This document shows, piece by piece, positions 20,385 to 29,428 of a stretch of 46,834 bases of DNA (positions within the stretch are counted from its first letter, which is position 1; each line of letters starts with the position of its first letter). The translations under genes and the position numbers were made by a program. The stretch is from NCBI GenBank assembly GCA_016744595.1, contig JADGEB010000016.1:1-46834 (forward strand), read 5' to 3'. The stretch is from Desulfuromusa sp. (lineage in GTDB: Bacteria > Desulfobacterota > Desulfuromonadia > Desulfuromonadales > Geopsychrobacteraceae). Below the pieces are notes generated by a model. The model had not been told where the DNA came from. It saw only the letters and a program-made list of their open reading frames with translations, and did no database searches.

Positions 20385-22526
20385 ATGAGAGGTCGCACGA
20401 CTAAAATAATTATTTTTGCTGTTATTATTGTTCTGATTGCCGGTTTTTTTATCTTTGATCTGGGGCAATATTTAACTTTGGATTATCTCAAAAGCCAGCA
20501 ACAGGCATTTAATGATTATTATCAGCACCATAGATTTTCAACCCTGCTGACCTATTTTGTTATCTACATTGTGGTGACCGCTCTGTCATTGCCAGGAGCA
20601 ACGGTGATGACCCTTGCCGGAGGTGCACTGTTCGGCCTCTGGACAGCTTTGGTTGTTGTCAGCTTTGCCAGCAGCATTGGAGCAACTCTGGCGTTTTTAG
20701 TTTCGCGGTTTTTGTTGCGTGATTGGGTTCAGAAGAAGTTCGGCGATAAATTACAATCAATCAACGAAGGGGTAGAAAGAGAAGGCGCTTTCTATCTGTT
20801 CTCGCTACGCCTGGTACCACTCTTTCCCTTTTTTGTCATTAATCTGGTGATGGGTTTGACCCCGCTTAAAACCTCTCTTTATTACATCGTTAGTCAGGTT
20901 GGGATGCTGGCAGGAACCTTTGTTTTTGTTAATGCTGGCACCCAGCTCGGTCAATTAGAAAGTGCTGGAGGGATTCTTTCCCCCGGGCTATTGATCTCAT
21001 TCGCCCTGCTAGGCATATTTCCTCTGGTTGCAAAGCGCATTCTTGGCATTTTTCAAGCACGCAAAATTTTTGCGGGATATCAAAAGCCACAAAAGTTTGA
21101 CTACAACCTAGTGGTTCTTGGTGCTGGAAGTGGTGGCCTGGTTAGCTCTTATATTGCTGCTGCAGTGAAGGCAAAAGTGGCATTAATTGAAAAGCACAAA
21201 ATGGGTGGCGATTGTCTTAATACCGGTTGTGTTCCGAGCAAGGCTCTGCTGCGAAGCGCCAAGATGCTCTCGTATGCAAAGCGTGCTAAAGAGTTTGGTT
21301 TTGAAAAAACCGAAGTTAAGTTTGATTTTGCCCAGGTTATGGAGCGGGTTCAGCAGAAAATCGCTCAAATTGAGCCACATGATTCGGTAGCGCGATATAC
21401 AAGTCTTGGCGTTGAGGTGATCGAAGGGGAAGCAAAAATTATCTCTCCCTGGATTGTTGAAGTGAATGGAACAACCTTAACGACTCGAAGCATTATTATT
21501 GCAACAGGAGCAAAACCTTTTATCCCGCAAATCGAGGGATTAGATCAAATTGATTATCTGACTTCTGATAATCTGTGGACACTGTGTGAGCTCCCAGAAA
21601 AACTGGTTGTCCTCGGTGGCGGACCGATTGGTAGTGAAATGACTCAGGCCTTTGCCCGATTGGGTAGTCAGGTCACCCAGGTTGAAATGGGTTCCCGGAT
21701 TGTTGGGCGTGAAGATCCGGAAGTCGGTGAATATCTTCAGAAGAAATTTACTGAAGAGAGTATTCAGGTTCTGACCCAACATCAAGCGCAAGAAGTGCGG
21801 GTTGATGCCGATCGCAAGTGGTTGGTGTGTGAATACCAGGGAGAAAAAATTGAAATAGAATTCGATCAACTTCTGATCGCTGTCGGTCGCAAAGCAAACG
21901 TGACCGGCTTTGGGTTGGAAGAGCTGGGCGTTGAGATTGCCCCACGTGGAACTGTTGCTAGTGACCCTTTTCTGCGGACGAATTTCCCCAATATCTTATG
22001 TGCTGGAGATGTCACCGGACCTTATCAGTTTACTCATACTGCAGCACATCAGGCTTGGTACGCTGCAGTTAATGCTCTGTTTGGACAGTTCAAGAGTTTC
22101 AAAGTTGACTACCGGGTGATTCCTTGGTGCACTTTCACCGATGCTGAGGTTGCCAGAGTTGGTTTAAATGAAACAGAAGCAAAAGAACAAAGCATCCCGT
22201 TTGAAATTACTCGCTACGGGATTGATGATCTGGATCGGGCGATTGCCGACAATGAGGATCATGGTTGGGTCAAAGTCCTCACCAAACCAGGGTCTGACAA
22301 GATCCTTGGCGTGACAATTGTTGGCACTCACGCTGGAGATCTGCTGGCAGAGTATGTTTTGGCGATGAAGTATAAACTTGGCCTGAACAAGATTCTTGGC
22401 ACCATTCATACTTATCCGACTTTGGCGGAGATGAATAAGTTTGCTGCTGGAGAGTGGAAGCGGGCACATGCACCAGAAAAACTTTTGGCCTGGGTAGAAA
22501 AATATCACAATTGGCGCCGGGGATAG
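20385..22526 (+). CDS. TVP38/TMEM64 membrane domain fused to FAD-dependent disulfide oxidoreductase
   Basis: 713 residues in two parts. Residues 1-230 form a VTT (TVP38/DedA-like) membrane domain with a short re-entrant motif around LSLPGATVMTLAGGALFG. Residues 240-713 are a class I pyridine-nucleotide-disulfide oxidoreductase like mercuric reductase or lipoamide dehydrogenase: VVLGAGSGGL for FAD, redox-active CLNTGCVPSKA, NAD(P) motif VVLGGGPIGSE, CAGDVTGPYQ, and the C-terminal His-Glu pair in IHTYPTLAEMNKFA. The Hg-binding N-terminal and C-terminal cysteines of MerA are absent. This fusion is known in several phyla; its substrate is unsettled. It is probably an inner-membrane enzyme co-transcribed with its neighbours. 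Confidence 0.85.
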   Translation: MRGRTTKIIIFAVIIVLIAGFFIFDLGQYLTLDYLKSQQQAFNDYYQHHRFSTLLTYFVIYIVVTALSLPGATVMTLAGGALFGLWTALVVVSFASSIGATLAFLVSRFLLRDWVQKKFGDKLQSINEGVEREGAFYLFSLRLVPLFPFFVINLVMGLTPLKTSLYYIVSQVGMLAGTFVFVNAGTQLGQLESAGGILSPGLLISFALLGIFPLVAKRILGIFQARKIFAGYQKPQKFDYNLVVLGAGSGGLVSSYIAAAVKAKVALIEKHKMGGDCLNTGCVPSKALLRSAKMLSYAKRAKEFGFEKTEVKFDFAQVMERVQQKIAQIEPHDSVARYTSLGVEVIEGEAKIISPWIVEVNGTTLTTRSIIIATGAKPFIPQIEGLDQIDYLTSDNLWTLCELPEKLVVLGGGPIGSEMTQAFARLGSQVTQVEMGSRIVGREDPEVGEYLQKKFTEESIQVLTQHQAQEVRVDADRKWLVCEYQGEKIEIEFDQLLIAVGRKANVTGFGLEELGVEIAPRGTVASDPFLRTNFPNILCAGDVTGPYQFTHTAAHQAWYAAVNALFGQFKSFKVDYRVIPWCTFTDAEVARVGLNETEAKEQSIPFEITRYGIDDLDRAIADNEDHGWVKVLTKPGSDKILGVTIVGTHAGDLLAEYVLAMKYKLGLNKILGTIHTYPTLAEMNKFAAGEWKRAHAPEKLLAWVEKYHNWRRG

Positions 22527-22593
22527 TCTCTGTCTGATTGCGAATTTGCATAAAAGGATCTTTTTTAGAAAGCTACTTTTTAAGGAGTTATCG

Positions 22594-23055
22594 ATGAAAC
22601 ATATAAGTATATTGTTCATATTGTGCTTTACTCTCATCAGCTCTTCTGCTGCTCTTTCTGCAGACGGTCTAGTCGCTCTTGAGAGTTCCTATTCAGCAGT
22701 AGAGACAATGACCCGTTTTGAAACTATTGCCAAGAACAAGGGTTTGAATGTTTTTGCACGCATCAATCATGCTGCTGGGGCGGAAAAGGTTGGAAAAACA
22801 TTGCGTCCGACTGAAGTATTGATCTTCGGTAACCCTCAGGGAGGCACCCCGTTTATTGAATGTGCTCAGACGGTTGGAATTGATTTGCCACTCAAAGTTC
22901 TTGTTTGGGAGGATGTGACTGGTCAGGTATGGCTCGGATATAATGATCCGCTTTATCTGGCAAAACGTCATGGCGCTGCGCAATGCTCAGCGGCTGGAAA
23001 ACTGAGTAAGGCATTGGCCGGGCTGTCGGCAAAAGCTTTGATGGGTGCAAAGTGA
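22594..23055 (+). CDS. DUF302-family periplasmic protein
   Basis: 153 residues with a signal peptide (cleavage near LSA/DG, residue 24) and the DUF302 core: SSYSAVETMTRFETIAKNKGLNVFARINHAAGA, TEVLIFGNPQGGTPF, and PLKVLVWEDVTGQVWLGYNDP. The biochemical role of the family is unknown, but it is often near redox or metal-stress genes, as here. The start at 22594 follows TAAGGAG; an upstream in-frame ATG at 22546 lacks a site. The gene is convergent with mrcA. Confidence 0.87.
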   Translation: MKHISILFILCFTLISSSAALSADGLVALESSYSAVETMTRFETIAKNKGLNVFARINHAAGAEKVGKTLRPTEVLIFGNPQGGTPFIECAQTVGIDLPLKVLVWEDVTGQVWLGYNDPLYLAKRHGAAQCSAAGKLSKALAGLSAKALMGAK

Positions 23056-23132
23056 TGCAGGTTGCCCAGGTGGTTTTCGTTCTCAAGGGTAAGGATTAAC
23101 CTATTGTTGGATGTTGAAGAAGCAGGGATCGT

Positions 23133-25556
23133 CTACAAAGTTCCTTCCATATCCAAACGGAAAAAATCTCGAGCTTTCAGCTGTTTATCACCACTCATCT
23201 GGGTTGGAGCGGTTCCAGGAGCAAAAACCTCAAAATAAGCCTGCTCGTTATCTTCTGCTAGAAGCAGACCATTTTCTTTGTCGATAGGGTGAAACTCAAT
23301 ACTGTCGGGAATCTGAAAGTTTTGCCGTGGATATTGCTTGACTGCTTCTTTCATAAAATTGACCCAAGCGGGTGCTGCTGCTCGAGAACCAGTTTCGCTT
23401 TTTCCCAAAGGGCGTTCCTGATCATAGCCAACCCAGGAAACACAAGCGAGTTGAGGGATAAAACCGACATACCAAGCATCTTTCAGATCATTAGTGGTTC
23501 CGGTTTTTCCTGCTGAAGGGCGATCAATTGATTTAGCTCGCCAACCAGTTCCTTCCCTAACGACGCTTTCCAGAATATTGGTGGTCAAGTAGGCTGTTTC
23601 TGGTGATATAACTCGCCGTGGTGGTTTACGGATCAACCGCTGATCTGCAGCCATCCCCGTGGCAAAGTCAGCAGGATCGATTGACTCAAGGATCCGACCA
23701 TTGCGATCTCGAATTCTGGTGATATAGGTTGGCGGTATCAGCACTCCTCCATTAGCAAAAACAGTATAGGAGGTCAGCATCTCCAATGGAGTAACCGCAG
23801 TTGATCCAAGAGCCATTGACAGGTCACGCTGCTGAGGCGTTTCAAGACCAAGTTTTTTGATATAGTTGGCCGCATAGTTGACCCCTATATCTTCTAGAAT
23901 CTTGATGGTGACAACATTACGTGAGTGAGCTAACGCATAGCGAAACCGGGTTGGCCCATAGAATTTTTCTTCGTAGTTTCTGGGTTTCCACTCTTCTAGT
24001 TTGCCGGTGTCAGCTTTTCGATTTTCGTAGATCAGTGGTGTGTCGAGAATAATACTGGCGGGGGTGTAGCCACGATCAAGAGCCGCTGCATAAATTAACG
24101 GTTTAATCGCAGAGCCAGGCAGACGCTTGGCTTGAATTGCCCGGTTGAACTGACTTTCACTGAAATCGTAACCCCCAACCATGGCTTTTATCTGCCCGCT
24201 GAAGGGGTCAACAGCGACTAGTGCTCCCTGAGCGAGAGGAGCTTGCTCCAGGCTAAGTTTTATTGTTTCAGCTTCAAGGTCAAAAACTTTGACGTCGATC
24301 AGTGAACCGAACGGAAAGAGGGTTCTCTCTCCTTCTTCAACATTTCCTGATGGTTCGACATTGACAATATCAATATTGGTCTTTGTATCGATAAATTCAA
24401 TTGGCGCTGCCCATTTTGTTTTTTTGATCGAAATAGTGCCATCTCTATCACCAACCTTACACAAGACTAAATCCCCTTCTTGTCCGATGATTATAGCTTG
24501 TGTGTAGTTATCGACCGCCAGGGGTTCTTCAATAAATTGTTCCACTTGTTTGGCTAAAAACTCTTCAATTTCCGCTTCATTAAGAACCTGCTGTGCACCA
24601 CGGTAGCCGCGTCGCTTATCGTGTGCGCGCAAATTATTTTTAACTGCCTGACGGGCAACCTGCTGCATTGGCAAATTGATGCTGGTTTCAACTTGTAGAC
24701 CACCAGTGTAAAGGAGATCTTCGCCAAAGCGTTCTTCCAGATAGCGGCGAACTTGTTCGTTGAAGTAAGCAGTCACTTCCAGCAAGTTATTCAGGCGGGG
24801 TTTAATGGCGACTTCTTCCTGGGCTGCCTGAGTATATTCCTCTGGGGTGATATAGCCCTCTTCAACCATCCTCCCGAGAACATATTTCTGTCGATCCATA
24901 GCTCGCTGGTAATGGCGGTATGGGGAATAACGGCTGGGAGCTTGAGGCAGTCCGGCCAAGATAGCCGATTCTGCCAAAGTTAATTCTTCGACATTTTTAT
25001 CGAAATAGTTTTCCGCCGCCGCTTCAACACCATAAGCGCGGTGACCAAGGTAGATCTGATTCAAATAAAGATAGAGGATTTCCTGTTTTGTTAGAGCTTC
25101 TTCCATCCGCCAGGCGAGGATTGCTTCTTTAAATTTACGGGTGAAAGTTCGCTCAGAGGTCAACAGTAGCTTTTTTGCAACTTGCTGGGTGATAGTACTT
25201 CCGCCCTGGGCGATTCCACCTGCTTTGATATTTTTTAGAGCTGCTCGCAGAATGGAGATAAAATTGATTCCCTGATGTTTGAAGAAACTGGCATCTTCAG
25301 AAGCCACAAAGGCTTGAACCAGCTGTTTAGGCATCTTTTCAAAGGGAACCAGAATTCGTCGTTCGCGGGAGTATTCAGCAATGATGGAGCCGTCATCGGC
25401 ATAAATTCGGGTAATCAGCGGGGGTTTATAATCGGACAGAGTCTCCACCTTTGGAAGAGTCATTGAGACATAAAAATATGCACCGATCAATAAGGCTGCA
25501 CCCAACAGGGGCATGCCGAGCAGCAAGAATAAAAAATATCTCAGGTAGCGATTCAT
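23133..25556 (-). CDS. mrcA: Penicillin-binding protein 1A
   Basis: Bifunctional class A PBP: glycosyltransferase plus DD-transpeptidase building peptidoglycan on the outer face of the inner membrane. A short cytoplasmic tail and one transmembrane helix (residues 8-30) lead into GT51 (EDASFFKHQG; GGSTITQQVAKKL). The transpeptidase motifs follow: SAIK (SxxK), SRN (SxN) and KTGTT. An OB-like insert sits between the two domains, as in Gram-negative PBP1A. The length is 807 residues from ATG 25556, which has AGGT just upstream; a TTG at 25574 gives six extra residues but has no site. Confidence 0.95.
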   Translation of the reverse strand: MNRYLRYFLFLLLGMPLLGAALLIGAYFYVSMTLPKVETLSDYKPPLITRIYADDGSIIAEYSRERRILVPFEKMPKQLVQAFVASEDASFFKHQGINFISILRAALKNIKAGGIAQGGSTITQQVAKKLLLTSERTFTRKFKEAILAWRMEEALTKQEILYLYLNQIYLGHRAYGVEAAAENYFDKNVEELTLAESAILAGLPQAPSRYSPYRHYQRAMDRQKYVLGRMVEEGYITPEEYTQAAQEEVAIKPRLNNLLEVTAYFNEQVRRYLEERFGEDLLYTGGLQVETSINLPMQQVARQAVKNNLRAHDKRRGYRGAQQVLNEAEIEEFLAKQVEQFIEEPLAVDNYTQAIIIGQEGDLVLCKVGDRDGTISIKKTKWAAPIEFIDTKTNIDIVNVEPSGNVEEGERTLFPFGSLIDVKVFDLEAETIKLSLEQAPLAQGALVAVDPFSGQIKAMVGGYDFSESQFNRAIQAKRLPGSAIKPLIYAAALDRGYTPASIILDTPLIYENRKADTGKLEEWKPRNYEEKFYGPTRFRYALAHSRNVVTIKILEDIGVNYAANYIKKLGLETPQQRDLSMALGSTAVTPLEMLTSYTVFANGGVLIPPTYITRIRDRNGRILESIDPADFATGMAADQRLIRKPPRRVISPETAYLTTNILESVVREGTGWRAKSIDRPSAGKTGTTNDLKDAWYVGFIPQLACVSWVGYDQERPLGKSETGSRAAAPAWVNFMKEAVKQYPRQNFQIPDSIEFHPIDKENGLLLAEDNEQAYFEVFAPGTAPTQMSGDKQLKARDFFRLDMEGTL

Positions 25557-25657
25557 TTTACCTATTAAAGCCAAATAAGTTTAAGGTCTTTATTGTCGAG
25601 AAGTAACCAACTTGAATTTATAACACGCAGTAAGTGTCGGAGCAACCGATTGCAGGC

Positions 25658-25686
25658 TTGACCCACCGAAATGTTCGGCTTATTCT
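25658..25686 (+). promoter_or_regulatory. Promoter of queC-folE2
   Basis: TTGACC (25658-25663), a 17-nt spacer and TATTCT (25681-25686). The predicted leader is about 40 nt. I looked for a preQ1 riboswitch here and did not find one. Confidence 0.55.
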
Positions 25687-25733
25687 TCTCTTCGTTATCA
25701 ATTTTAAAGTGAGAAGAGGAAAGAAGGTTAGCA

Positions 25734-26408
25734 ATGAAAAAAGCGGTTGTTCTTTATAGTGGAGGGCTTGATTCAACCACCTGTATGGCGATTGCCCGGG
25801 ATCAAGGTTTTCAGCCCTATGCTCTCAGTTTTGCCTATGGACAGAGGCATACAATTGAGTTGGATAAAGCACGTGAGTATGCTCCGTTGATCGGTGCAGA
25901 AGAACATATGGTGATTGATATTGATCTGCGTAAAATGGGAGGAAGTGCCTTGACCGCAGAGATTGATGTGCCCAAGCAGGCTGCTGATGAGGGGGAGATT
26001 CCGATTACTTACGTCCCTGCTCGCAATACAATTTTTCTCTCATTTGCTCTTGGTTGGGCCGAGGTTCTTGGTGCTTCTGATATCTATATCGGCGTTAATG
26101 CTCTCGATTATTCCGGTTACCCCGATTGTCGTCCTGAATTTATCGAATCATTTGAACAAATGGCAAATTTAGCAACAAAAGCCGGAGTTGAGGGGAGTCC
26201 TTACCATATTCACGCTCCATTACTTGATTTAACCAAAGCAGAAATTATTCAACAAGGTTTGACCCTTGGAGTTAATTATAGCCTCACCCACTCGTGCTAT
26301 GACCCAACTCCCGAAGGTTTCTCCTGTGGTCAATGTGATTCCTGTCGTCTGCGTTTGAAAGGTTTTGCTGACGCTGGAAAGAAAGATCCCATTCCTTATG
26401 TCAAGTAA
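25734..26408 (+). CDS. queC: 7-cyano-7-deazaguanine synthase
   Basis: Makes preQ0 from 7-carboxy-7-deazaguanine, ammonia and ATP, in queuosine tRNA modification. The PP-loop motif SGGLDSTT is at residues 9-16. [35 protein letters not shown] and the C-terminal zinc-binding cysteines (HSCYDP, CGQCDSC) are diagnostic. The length of 224 residues is typical. AGAAGG lies before the ATG. The 3' end overlaps the folE2 start, implying coupled translation. Confidence 0.97.
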   Translation: MKKAVVLYSGGLDSTTCMAIARDQGFQPYALSFAYGQRHTIELDKAREYAPLIGAEEHMVIDIDLRKMGGSALTAEIDVPKQAADEGEIPITYVPARNTIFLSFALGWAEVLGASDIYIGVNALDYSGYPDCRPEFIESFEQMANLATKAGVEGSPYHIHAPLLDLTKAEIIQQGLTLGVNYSLTHSCYDPTPEGFSCGQCDSCRLRLKGFADAGKKDPIPYVK

Positions 26409-27252
26409 CGAAAAGAATCAGAAGACAATACCGATGCCCGATATGCAACAGAGTCGGGATACACGCAACATTGCGATAGATCAGGTTGGCATCAAGAATA
26501 TTCGCTATCCGATAGTGGTGCTGGATAAACATAATGAGCAGCAACATACGGTCGCCTGGGTGAATATGTATGTCGATTTGCCCGAGCAATTCAAAGGGAC
26601 TCATATGAGTCGCTTTATTGAAGTGCTCAACCTGTATCACGGTGAGATCAGTATCGAAAATATGGAGGCAATTCTGGTTGAAATAAAATCTCGACTGGGT
26701 GCCAGTCGGGCTCACCTAGAGCTTGATTTTCCCTATTTCATCAAAAAACAGGCACCCGTTTCTGGAGCCCAGAGTTTACTTGAATATCAATGCCGGATGA
26801 TTGGTACCATGGGCGATGATTTTAATTTTTCTCTGGAAGTAAAAGTTCCGGTCACTTCTTTGTGCCCCTGCTCCAAGGAAATCAGCGACCGGGGAGCCCA
26901 TAACCAGCGCAGTAATGTGACCGTACACATCACTTACTCAGGCCATGTCTGGTTGGAAGACTTAATTCAGTGGATCGAAGAGTGTGCCAGTTGTCCGGTT
27001 TATTCACTGCTCAAGCGTGAGGATGAAAAGGCGGTCACAGAGCAGGCCTATGATAATCCGATGTTTGTCGAGGATATGGTGCGTGCCGTTACTGAAAAAC
27101 TGCGTAGTGTTGAACGGATTAATTGGTTTAAGATCCAATGTGAGAACTTTGAGTCGATCCATAACCATTCGGCCTATGCCATGGTTGAGGGACAAAATAA
27201 CTGGTCTGTGGATAAGTCTGTGGATAAAGTGGATAACTGCCAGCAAGAATAA
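26398..27252 (+). CDS. folE2: GTP cyclohydrolase IB (FolE2)
   Basis: Converts GTP to dihydroneopterin triphosphate, the entry step of both folate and queuosine synthesis. The FolE2/COG1469 signatures are [11 protein letters not shown], the catalytic-cysteine motif [23 protein letters not shown] and the C-terminal [11 protein letters not shown]. It is not QueF, which has a different T-fold motif. The ATG at 26398 overlaps queC by 11 nt, so the two are translationally coupled. The FolE2 type does not need zinc, unlike FolE. The last 15 residues ([14 protein letters not shown]) are an unusual repetitive tail. Confidence 0.92.
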   Translation: MSSNEKNQKTIPMPDMQQSRDTRNIAIDQVGIKNIRYPIVVLDKHNEQQHTVAWVNMYVDLPEQFKGTHMSRFIEVLNLYHGEISIENMEAILVEIKSRLGASRAHLELDFPYFIKKQAPVSGAQSLLEYQCRMIGTMGDDFNFSLEVKVPVTSLCPCSKEISDRGAHNQRSNVTVHITYSGHVWLEDLIQWIEECASCPVYSLLKREDEKAVTEQAYDNPMFVEDMVRAVTEKLRSVERINWFKIQCENFESIHNHSAYAMVEGQNNWSVDKSVDKVDNCQQE

Positions 27253-27356
27253 GGTAAAAAGCAGCAGAGTGAACATATTTCACTTTAATTAGCTGTAAAA
27301 TTAGCTTTTAGCCCAGAAGGTATTTGGTCGGTTTATTGTTAAACTGAGCTGGTATC

Positions 27357-27385
27357 TTGACTTGCTTTGACGGCTACCGGATAAT
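27357..27385 (+). promoter_or_regulatory. Promoter of the tol operon
   Basis: TTGACT (27357-27362) is followed by an exact 17-nt spacer and GATAAT (27380-27385). The predicted start near 27392 leaves a leader of about 70 nt before tolQ. Confidence 0.7.
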
Positions 27386-27424
27386 CGTCTGGGGGTTTAC
27401 AAGACTGTCTTAATTGATTTTACT

Positions 27425-27442
27425 GGGAGCTTGATTGCTCCC
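27425..27442 (+). promoter_or_regulatory. Hairpin just upstream of the tolQ ribosome-binding site
   Basis: GGGAGC-TTGATT-GCTCCC forms a 6-bp GC-rich stem in the tol leader, four bases before AAAGGAG. It has no T-run. It may protect the leader or modulate tolQ translation. Confidence 0.35.
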
Positions 27443-27459
27443 CTCAAAGGAGAAAGCTT

Positions 27460-28137
27460 TTGCTGGATCTGGTATTTAGCGCCGGCCCGGTTGTCAAACT
27501 GGTTCTGCTTATTTTGGTTTATTTTTCACTCGTATCTTGGGCGATTATCTTTTACAAGGTTTCAGTGATTCAGCGAGCGATCAAAGAATCAGATCGTTTC
27601 CTCGATTTCTTCTGGAAGAAAAAACGTTTTGATCTGGTCGGACAGGGGATCAAGGAGTTCATTCACTCGCCGCTCGCTACCCTGTTTCGTGAGGGATATC
27701 ATGAGATGTTGCAATTAAAAAAGAAGAGTACTGATCCGGACGAGCCCGGTGACTTTTCTCTAAAAATGGATACTACGGAGATGGTTGGCCGTGCGTTACG
27801 ACGTGCTACAACTCAGGAGACACAACGTCTGGAAAAATATCTGACTTTTCTGGCGACAACAGGTTCTACAGCTCCCTTTATTGGCCTATTTGGAACCGTT
27901 TGGGGAATTATGGATGCTTTTCATGGTATCGGAACGACCGGTAGTGCATCTCTTGCTGTTGTCGCCCCCGGTATTTCAGAGGCTTTGATTGCCACGGCAA
28001 TTGGCTTGGCAGCAGCGATTCCTGCAGTCATGGGCTATAATCATTTTCTCAACAAGGTCAACATCCTGATTGGTGAGATGGATAATTTCAGTCAGGAACT
28101 CCTGAATATCGTTGAGCGGATGGAGCGGGGAAATTAG
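27460..28137 (+). CDS. tolQ: Tol-Pal system protein TolQ
   Basis: Inner-membrane proton-channel subunit of the Tol-Pal complex, which constricts the outer membrane during division. Three transmembrane helices are seen: residues 10-33 and a pair around 126-190, with the conserved TTGSTAPFIGLFGTVWGIM and the ISEALIATAIGLAAAIPAVMGYN segments. The length of 225 residues matches TolQ/ExbB. Translation starts at TTG 27460, with a perfect AAAGGAG 7 nt upstream; no better ATG exists. The stop abuts tolR. Confidence 0.96.
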   Translation: MLDLVFSAGPVVKLVLLILVYFSLVSWAIIFYKVSVIQRAIKESDRFLDFFWKKKRFDLVGQGIKEFIHSPLATLFREGYHEMLQLKKKSTDPDEPGDFSLKMDTTEMVGRALRRATTQETQRLEKYLTFLATTGSTAPFIGLFGTVWGIMDAFHGIGTTGSASLAVVAPGISEALIATAIGLAAAIPAVMGYNHFLNKVNILIGEMDNFSQELLNIVERMERGN

Positions 28138-28560
28138 ATGGAAGTCGGACGCCCATCCAGTGCTCGACGCAGTAGCATGTCGCAGATCAATGTGACTCCG
28201 TTTGTTGATGTCATGCTGGTGTTGTTGATTATTTTTATGGTTACGGCTCCAATGCTTGATCAGGGAGTCGAGGTTGATCTGCCAGAAGTTGCTGAAGCGC
28301 CAGGGTTGCCAGCACAACAAGAGCCATTAGTTGTTACGTTGCAGAAGAATGGGCAGGTGTTGATCGGCAAGGCAAAAATTGATCAGTTGTCAAAACTCGG
28401 ACCAGTCATTCAGCAGGCATTAAAAGGGAAGCCAGAACGTGAAGTCTTCTTGGAAGCAGATGAGAAGGTTCCCTACGGTCGGGTAGTCAAGGTGATGGCG
28501 GCAGTAAAAAAAGCCGGGGTGGAAAAGCTTGGAATGGTAACCCGCCTCCCCGAGGAGTAA
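28138..28560 (+). CDS. tolR: Tol-Pal system protein TolR
   Basis: ExbD/TolR family: one N-terminal membrane helix containing the proton-translocating Asp (NVTPFVDVMLVLLIIFMV) and a periplasmic domain that binds peptidoglycan. The length of 140 residues is normal. It starts immediately after the tolQ stop and works with TolQ as the motor that energises TolA. Confidence 0.96.
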   Translation: MEVGRPSSARRSSMSQINVTPFVDVMLVLLIIFMVTAPMLDQGVEVDLPEVAEAPGLPAQQEPLVVTLQKNGQVLIGKAKIDQLSKLGPVIQQALKGKPEREVFLEADEKVPYGRVVKVMAAVKKAGVEKLGMVTRLPEE

Positions 28561-28570
28561 CGGCCATCCC

Positions 28571-29428
28571 ATGGAATCCTCACGTAAACAACGCTGGCAG
28601 CAGTTGCAGTCAGTGTTTGAGCCTGGTTTTAAACAGATGTTGCTGGTTTCAATCCTGCTTCATGTGCTCTTGCCGGTTCTCTATTACTCTCCCTTTTTCC
28701 CCAAGCGTGAAATTGAAAAACCACCTGTCTATCGAGTTAATTTGGTTAATAAAATCGTCAAGAATCCTCAAGCTGGACGTCCTGAAGCAGCTCCGGTAAA
28801 AAAGAAACCGGCCATTAAACCCAAGCCTAAACCGGCAGTTAAACCAAAACCGATTCCTCCCAAACCCAAACCTGTGCCGAAACCCAAACCTGTGCCGAAA
28901 CCCAAGTCTGTACCGAAGGCAGAACCGATAAAAAAGAAGCCGGCGGTTAAGCCAAAACCAAAAATACAAGCTCCATCAAAGAAGGCCAAAGATACTCAGG
29001 CCGATGCGATAAAGGCGATGCAGGCAAAAAGAGACAGACAGGCGTTGATTGCTGGGTATAAAGATGAGTTGATCGAACTAACAGAGCAGCCAAAATCCCC
29101 AATCACCGGTGCTCCAGTTGGGATGATGGACGGTAAAGGCGATGAAGCCGGTGTCAGTGCGATTGCTTTTATTCAGGAGTTTATTCAACAACAGTGGAAC
29201 TTTTCAAAGTATCAGGCGGTAGGAAACCCAGAAGCTGAAGCAAAGTTATTCTATAATACTGATGGAACGCTGCTTCACTATAAATTTATAAAAAAATCAG
29301 GGAATAGCGCTTTTGATGAGTCACTGATCCGCGCGATTGCAAAATCGAGGCAATTACCACAGTCACTTCCAGAATCGATGGAGTTTCATATTTTCTTCAA
29401 TCTTAAGGATATGTTGGATAACCCATGA
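28571..29428 (+). CDS. tolA: TolA-like (TonB C-terminal family) protein
   Basis: 285 residues. An N-terminal cytoplasmic segment and one membrane helix (about 21-38) are followed by a Pro/Lys-rich periplasmic spacer (about 75-140), then a TolA/TonB-type C-terminal domain (SAIAFIQEFIQQQWNFSKY; SFDESLIRAI-like NSAFDESLIRAIAKSRQLP). It links the TolQR motor to TolB and Pal. The spacer contains tandem PKPVPK units with near-identical 18-bp DNA repeats at about 28860-28915. The stop overlaps the tolB start by 4 nt (ATGA). Confidence 0.9.
   Translation: MESSRKQRWQQLQSVFEPGFKQMLLVSILLHVLLPVLYYSPFFPKREIEKPPVYRVNLVNKIVKNPQAGRPEAAPVKKKPAIKPKPKPAVKPKPIPPKPKPVPKPKPVPKPKSVPKAEPIKKKPAVKPKPKIQAPSKKAKDTQADAIKAMQAKRDRQALIAGYKDELIELTEQPKSPITGAPVGMMDGKGDEAGVSAIAFIQEFIQQQWNFSKYQAVGNPEAEAKLFYNTDGTLLHYKFIKKSGNSAFDESLIRAIAKSRQLPQSLPESMEFHIFFNLKDMLDNP

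Noticed and set aside
21100..22526. Mercuric reductase (merA)
   Set aside because: The CxxxxC flavoenzyme core is shared, but the N-terminal metal-binding domain and C-terminal cysteine pair of MerA are missing and no mer genes are nearby.
25687..25734. PreQ1 riboswitch in the queC leader
   Set aside because: The leader of about 40 nt has a weak CTTCTC/GAGAAG pairing but lacks the preQ1-I loop and A-rich pseudoknot tail.
26398..27252. QueF-type reductase next to queC
   Set aside because: The motifs ([30 protein letters not shown]) are FolE2; QueF signatures are absent.
28649..28989. Two Phe/Gly-rich minus-strand frames
   Set aside because: They are the antisense of the Pro/Lys repeat tract of tolA, so low complexity alone explains them.
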